Below, piece by piece: positions 15,337-18,727 of a stretch of 18,727 nucleotides of DNA. The DNA lies in assembly GCA_016789785.1 (NCBI GenBank), contig JAEUQE010000188.1, positions 1 through 18,727 on the forward strand. Reading direction: 5' to 3'. The translations under genes were made by a program, and so were the position numbers. A model generated the notes under the pieces. That model made no database searches, was not told the origin of the DNA, and saw only the letters and a program-made list of their open reading frames with translations. Origin of the DNA: Bryobacterales bacterium. Its GTDB lineage: Bacteria; Acidobacteriota; Terriglobia; Bryobacterales; Bryobacteraceae. Every line of letters starts with the position of its first letter. Positions within the stretch are counted from its first letter, which is position 1.

Positions 15337-15545
15337 TGCGGCCGAGTGCACGGCTCGGCAAGTTGCCGCGACGGGAATTTCCTGCCGGTTCACCGCCGCC
15401 GGCTGCAGGAGTTGGGGCGACCTCCGGCGGCAACAGCTTGCTGGGAGAGGCGGTTCGGCGGGGCCAGACAGACGGGGCGTTTGGCGAGAGGCGGATCGTT
15501 TGTACGAGGCGCTGGTAACAGCGCGGCTAGTTACAGGAGACCGGA
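15337..15545 (+). other. 209-base spacer between GntR and ROK genes
   Basis: No recognisable gene. One plus-strand frame, open through the GntR end to 15553, ends EADRLYEALVTARLVTGDRNE-like and could be a decayed or tiny coding segment, but it has no homologue I know and no start signal. GTAAC (15515-15519) and GTTAC (15530-15534) form a weak inverted repeat just before the ROK ribosome site. Confidence 0.35.
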
Positions 15546-16496
15546 ATGAGTAACTGCTATGTTGGGATTGATCTTGGCGGCACGAATATCGCGGGCGGTG
15601 TTGCTTCCGAAGATGGATGCCTGCTGCGGACAGCGTCGGCGCCGACACGGTCAGAGGAAGGACCCGAGGCTATCCTGGCGCGCATCGCGGAACTCGGCGC
15701 GGAACTCGCGCAGGGCCGGCTGCTGGGCCTGGGAGTCGGAGTGCCGGGGCTGGTGGATACCGCCTCCGGAGTGACCAAGTTCCTCCCCAATCTGCCGACC
15801 CAGTGGCGCGATGTCGCGGCCGGAGAGTATCTGCGGAGTAAGTTGGGGTGCCCCGTGCGGCTGCTCAATGACTGCCGGACCGCGGCGCTCGGAGAATTGC
15901 AATTCGGCGCGGGCCGCAACTATCGCGACCTGGCGCTGTTCATGATTGGGACCGGGATCGGCGGCGGGGTGATTCTCGACGGTCAGGTAAGGCTCGGGGC
16001 GCTCGGTGCGGCCGGCGAATTAGGGCATCAGACGATCTTGCCGGATGGGCCGCTTTGCGGATGCGGAAACCGTGGATGCCTGGAGACGCTGGCCAGTGGC
16101 CCGGCGATTGCCGGAGAGGGCGTGCGGCTGATGCGCAGCGGGCTCGCGCCGAAGTTGTTCGAACTTACCGCGGGCAACGCGGAGGCAGTTACTCCGAAAT
16201 CCATGGCGGAGGCGGCGAGGCTGGGAGATCGCGCGGTGGAAGCTTCCATCGCGAGGATTGCGGGCTATCTCGGGATCGGTGTGGCGAATGTGATTGTGAC
16301 GGTGCATCCGCAGCTTGTCGTGATCGGCGGTGGGGTGGCGGCAATGGGTGACCTGCTGCTTGAGCCGCTACGCCGGACGGTGAAGGACCGGGTAGGCATG
16401 CTGCCCCCAGAGACGGTCGCCATTGAGCCGTCGCCGCTGGGAGATCAGAGCGGGATTTACGGAGCGGTGGCGCTGGCAATGACTGCGCGAGAATGA
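15546..16496 (+). CDS. ROK-family sugar kinase
   Basis: A 316-residue kinase of the ROK family (glucokinase, N-acetylglucosamine and related kinases), transferring phosphate from ATP to a sugar hydroxyl. Seen: the phosphate-binding DLGGTN (9-14), catalytic Asp109 in LLNDCRTAALGE, a glycine-rich GTGIGGGVI (135-143), and the zinc site formed by His161 in GELGH with CGCGNRGC (Cys171, Cys173, Cys178). There is no helix-turn-helix, so it is an enzyme rather than a ROK repressor. AGGAG lies about 7 bases before the ATG. It is followed after 21 bases by the aldolase gene, which suggests that both act on one sugar pathway under the upstream GntR regulator. Confidence 0.94.
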   Translation: MSNCYVGIDLGGTNIAGGVASEDGCLLRTASAPTRSEEGPEAILARIAELGAELAQGRLLGLGVGVPGLVDTASGVTKFLPNLPTQWRDVAAGEYLRSKLGCPVRLLNDCRTAALGELQFGAGRNYRDLALFMIGTGIGGGVILDGQVRLGALGAAGELGHQTILPDGPLCGCGNRGCLETLASGPAIAGEGVRLMRSGLAPKLFELTAGNAEAVTPKSMAEAARLGDRAVEASIARIAGYLGIGVANVIVTVHPQLVVIGGGVAAMGDLLLEPLRRTVKDRVGMLPPETVAIEPSPLGDQSGIYGAVALAMTARE

Positions 16497-16517
16497 GACG
16501 AGAGAGCGGGAGAGACC

Positions 16518-17240
16518 ATGGACTATACGTATCTTGACATTGCGAAGATGATTGATCATTCGCTGCTGAATCCTGTGCTGACCACCCAGGAGTTGGAAGA
16601 GGGATGCCAGTTGGCGCTGCGCTACGACGCGGCGAGTGTCTGCATTCTGCCCTATTCCCTAAAGCGCTGCGCCGAGTTACTGAAAGGCAGTAACGTCCGT
16701 GCGAGCACCACCATCGGGTTTCCGCATGGCGGCCACACGACAGCGATCAAACTGGCCGAAGTGAATCAGGCGCTTGCCGATGGGGGTGAGGAACTCGACA
16801 TGGTGGTGAACATCAGCGCGGTGCTGAGCGGGAATTGGGACTATGTGCGTGAGGAATTGAAGGTCCTTGTTGACGCGACGCATGCGGGCGGCGCGAAGAT
16901 CAAAGTGATTTTCGAGAACGCGTATCTCCAGGACGAGCACAAGATCCGGCTTTGCGAGATTTGTGGCGAGTTGCGCGCAGATTGGGTGAAGACGTCGACC
17001 GGGTATGCGCCCTCAGGCGCCACGATGGAGGATCTTACTCTGATGCGGAAGCACTCGCCCGAGTATGTGCAGGTGAAGGCCGCTGGTGGGATTCGCGATC
17101 TCGATGCGCTGCTGCGCGTGCGGGCCATTGGCGTGACGCGGTCGGGTGCGACGCGCACGGCGTCGATGCTGGAGGAGTGCCGGAAGCGGTTGGGCCTGCC
17201 ACCGATTGGTGAGCCGGCCGGAGATCCGGCGGGATACTGA
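16518..17240 (+). CDS. deoC: Deoxyribose-phosphate aldolase-like (DeoC family)
   Basis: A 240-residue class I aldolase of the DeoC/LacD type. The reference reaction splits 2-deoxyribose-5-phosphate into acetaldehyde and glyceraldehyde-3-phosphate. Active-site residues are present: IDHSLLNP (12-19), Asp94 in EELDMVVNI, Schiff-base Lys158 in VKTSTGY and Lys187 in VKAAGGIR. The segment VIFENAYL differs from the common ILET.LL-type sequence, so a related substrate is possible. GGGAGAG precedes the ATG. There are no deoxynucleoside genes beside it; its partner is a ROK kinase, which suggests a role in breakdown of an environmental deoxy- or modified sugar rather than nucleoside salvage. The gene symbol reflects the family, not a proven substrate. 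Confidence 0.9.
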   Translation: MDYTYLDIAKMIDHSLLNPVLTTQELEEGCQLALRYDAASVCILPYSLKRCAELLKGSNVRASTTIGFPHGGHTTAIKLAEVNQALADGGEELDMVVNISAVLSGNWDYVREELKVLVDATHAGGAKIKVIFENAYLQDEHKIRLCEICGELRADWVKTSTGYAPSGATMEDLTLMRKHSPEYVQVKAAGGIRDLDALLRVRAIGVTRSGATRTASMLEECRKRLGLPPIGEPAGDPAGY

Positions 17241-17394
17241 GCTTCACAGACCGCCGGGCAAAGCGAAGCCTGGATTCTGGAGTGCGGTCAATCGCACCCC
17301 TCACCCAAATTCCGGATCCCGATTCCGCCGCGCTGGACTCACACAGGCGGGCGCCGTCGGCCGGTTCCCGCGCGGCCGTGCAAGACCGAAGCCG
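17241..17394. other. Convergent gap between aldolase and sulfatase genes
   Basis: 154 bases with no gene. Two small hairpins are visible: GTGCG-GTCAAT-CGCAC (17282-17297), about 40 bases after the aldolase stop, and CGGCCG with a 9-base loop (17358-17378) near the sulfatase stop. Neither has a U-run, so terminator function is only a possibility. Confidence 0.35.
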
Positions 17395-18727
17395 CTACGC
17401 CGGAAGCGAGCGACGCCATCGCAGCAACCGCTCACTCAGACGCCTGGTGACGCCGGGTTCCTGCGCGGCGACATTCTCGCGCTCGCGATCGGAGGCGGCG
17501 AAGTCATACAGTTCCACTCGCGTACCATCGGCGTTCTGTAGTAGCTTCCAGCGCCCGCTGCGAATGGCGAGGTTCGGACTCCGGTCGTGCTCCAGACCGG
17601 GGTAGGGAAATCCGGTCGCTGTCCGGCCATACTCCCAAAACAAATCCTTCTTTCTTCGTTGCGGCTTTCCGAGGAACGCCTGCGAGAGATCCTCGCCGTC
17701 GAATGGAGCCGCGGGAAGGCGGGCATTGGCAAGGCGGCACAGGCTGGGAAAGAAATCGACCGCGCCGCAAACTGTCTCGCGATCCGTCTTCCCTTCGGGA
17801 ATGCGCCCTTTCCAACTGACAAGGAGCGGGGTGCGGATGCCTCCCTCATAAAGACTCCACTTCCGCCCGCGCAGCCCGGCTGTGCTGCCCGGGGGATCCA
17901 GTTGCTCCTTGTAGTAGTGGGGCCACGCAGTAGGCCCGTTGTCGCTCAGAAACACAAATAACGTGTTCTCCCGCAGGCCGAGATCTTCGATCCGCGCGAC
18001 GAGGCGGCCGATCTGGCGGTCCATCTCGTCAAGCACGGCGAAATACTGCTGATGATACTTATTTTCGGAATAATGGGCGAACTTACTAAGTTGGGATGGC
18101 GAGGGCTGGAACGGATCGTGCACGTCGTCAGGCCAGAGCTGTATGTAAAACGGCCGCGACTGGTTGCGTTCGGCGAAGCGGATGGCGCGGTCCACGAAGC
18201 GTTGAGTCAATTCCGATTTCGGGGCGCGCGTGATGTCTCCGCGGCCGAGTTTCTCGCTCATGTCGGCGAGCCGCCCGGGAGGGAGCACGCGATCACCAAG
18301 GCCTTCAAACGACGTGTACGACTCGTCGAACCCGTACTCGGCGGGCAGTGGCGCATCCCCGATATCGCGGCCGCCGCCCAGGTGCCACTTGCCGAAATGC
18401 CCTGTCGCGTAACCAGCAGAACGCAGTGCACGGGCCAGGCTGGGGGCTTGCGGATCGAGCCAATCCTTCATGCCGAGGGCTTTCTGCCGGGCCCGCGAGT
18501 CGATGTAAGAAAAGATGCCATGCCGCGCCGGATACTGACCGGTGATGAGCCCTGCGCGGGAAGGCGAGCAGATGGGAGCCGCCGTGTAAGCGCTGGTGAA
18601 GCGGATGCCGGTTGCGGCAAGCCGGTCCAGGTGAGGTGTCGGAATTTTGCCGCCAAAGCAGCCGAGGTCGCCGTAGCCCAGATCGTCGGCAAGAATCAGC
18701 ACGATGTTCGGTGAGCGCGGAGTGGCA
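17395..18727 (-). CDS. Sulfatase (alkaline-phosphatase superfamily), 5' end outside window
   Basis: The visible 443 codons start at SPNIVLILADDLGYGDLGC, the metal-binding N-terminal block of type I sulfatases; the start and any signal peptide lie beyond the right edge. The sulfatase signature APICSPSRAGLITGQYPARHG contains the CxPSR core, whose Cys is converted to formylglycine, followed by GHFGKWHLGG and FVFLSDNGPTAWPH with further metal and sulfate contacts. The C-terminal subdomain ends in RSGRWKLLQ and ELYDFAASDREREN, usual for the family. Sulfatases of this type remove sulfate from polysaccharides or glycans, generally outside the cytoplasm. The gene converges on the aldolase gene. A formylglycine-generating enzyme is not in this window. 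Confidence 0.94.
   Translation of the reverse strand, partial: ATPRSPNIVLILADDLGYGDLGCFGGKIPTPHLDRLAATGIRFTSAYTAAPICSPSRAGLITGQYPARHGIFSYIDSRARQKALGMKDWLDPQAPSLARALRSAGYATGHFGKWHLGGGRDIGDAPLPAEYGFDESYTSFEGLGDRVLPPGRLADMSEKLGRGDITRAPKSELTQRFVDRAIRFAERNQSRPFYIQLWPDDVHDPFQPSPSQLSKFAHYSENKYHQQYFAVLDEMDRQIGRLVARIEDLGLRENTLFVFLSDNGPTAWPHYYKEQLDPPGSTAGLRGRKWSLYEGGIRTPLLVSWKGRIPEGKTDRETVCGAVDFFPSLCRLANARLPAAPFDGEDLSQAFLGKPQRRKKDLFWEYGRTATGFPYPGLEHDRSPNLAIRSGRWKLLQNADGTRVELYDFAASDRERENVAAQEPGVTRRLSERLLRWRRSLPA

Noticed and set aside
17358..17378. CGGCCG hairpin as a sulfatase terminator
   Set aside because: Only a six-base stem with no T-run; recorded within the gap entry but not called a terminator.
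1..18727. CRISPR arrays, tRNA or rRNA genes, transposases
   Set aside because: No regularly spaced repeats, cloverleaf-like segments, rRNA motifs or transposase motifs were seen on either strand by eye.

Overview
The window is GC-rich bacterial chromosome. Codon use, small anti-sigma/ECF pairs, Tat-exported Gfo/Idh/MocA oxidoreductases, sulfatases, GMC oxidoreductases and DinB proteins together suggest a soil-type Acidobacteriota (Bryobacterales/Solibacterales-like) genome. This is an inference from gene style, not a marker-gene assignment. No rRNA, tRNA, CRISPR array or intact mobile element is visible.

Layout. (1) 1-2959, minus strand: an SDR oxidoreductase cut by the window edge and, upstream of it, a large GH63-type glycoside hydrolase. 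(2) 3046-4620: a decayed stretch with the C-terminal stub of a tyrosine recombinase (plus strand), a secreted beta-propeller glycosidase-like gene frameshifted at a run of eight C, and a truncated SGNH/GDSL hydrolase relic. (3) 4812-6241, minus: an ECF sigma factor and its zinc-motif, membrane-anchored anti-sigma factor, overlapping by ATGA. (4) 6564-10277, minus: a tightly packed four-gene operon of aquaporin, GMC oxidoreductase, exported two-module VOC protein and a small exported protein of unknown family. (5) 10373-13068, plus: a divergent three-gene operon of DinB-like protein, NRDE/TANGO2-like protein and a DedA (VTT) membrane domain fused to an ATP-grasp ligase. (6) 13065-17240: a Tat-type Gfo/Idh/MocA oxidoreductase (minus) divergent from a GntR/UTRA regulator, ROK sugar kinase and DeoC-type aldolase. 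(7) 17395-18727, minus: a sulfatase running off the right edge.

How the parts fit. The GntR-ROK-DeoC set looks like a sugar-responsive catabolic unit. Two matching dyads in the 184-bp gap between GntR and the Gfo/Idh/MocA gene suggest that the regulator controls both directions. Together with the sulfatase and the glycosidases this points to use of complex, sulfated or unusual carbohydrates.

The least explained part is the divergent pair of operons at 6.5-13.1 kb. They share a 95-bp intergenic region that contains an inverted pair of GGAATAA-based elements, one facing each operon. The proteins are individually recognisable (water/solute channel, flavin oxidoreductase with four clustered cysteines, VOC protein, DinB, NRDE, membrane-anchored ATP-grasp ligase), but I know of no pathway that joins them. 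This is my best candidate for an undescribed system.
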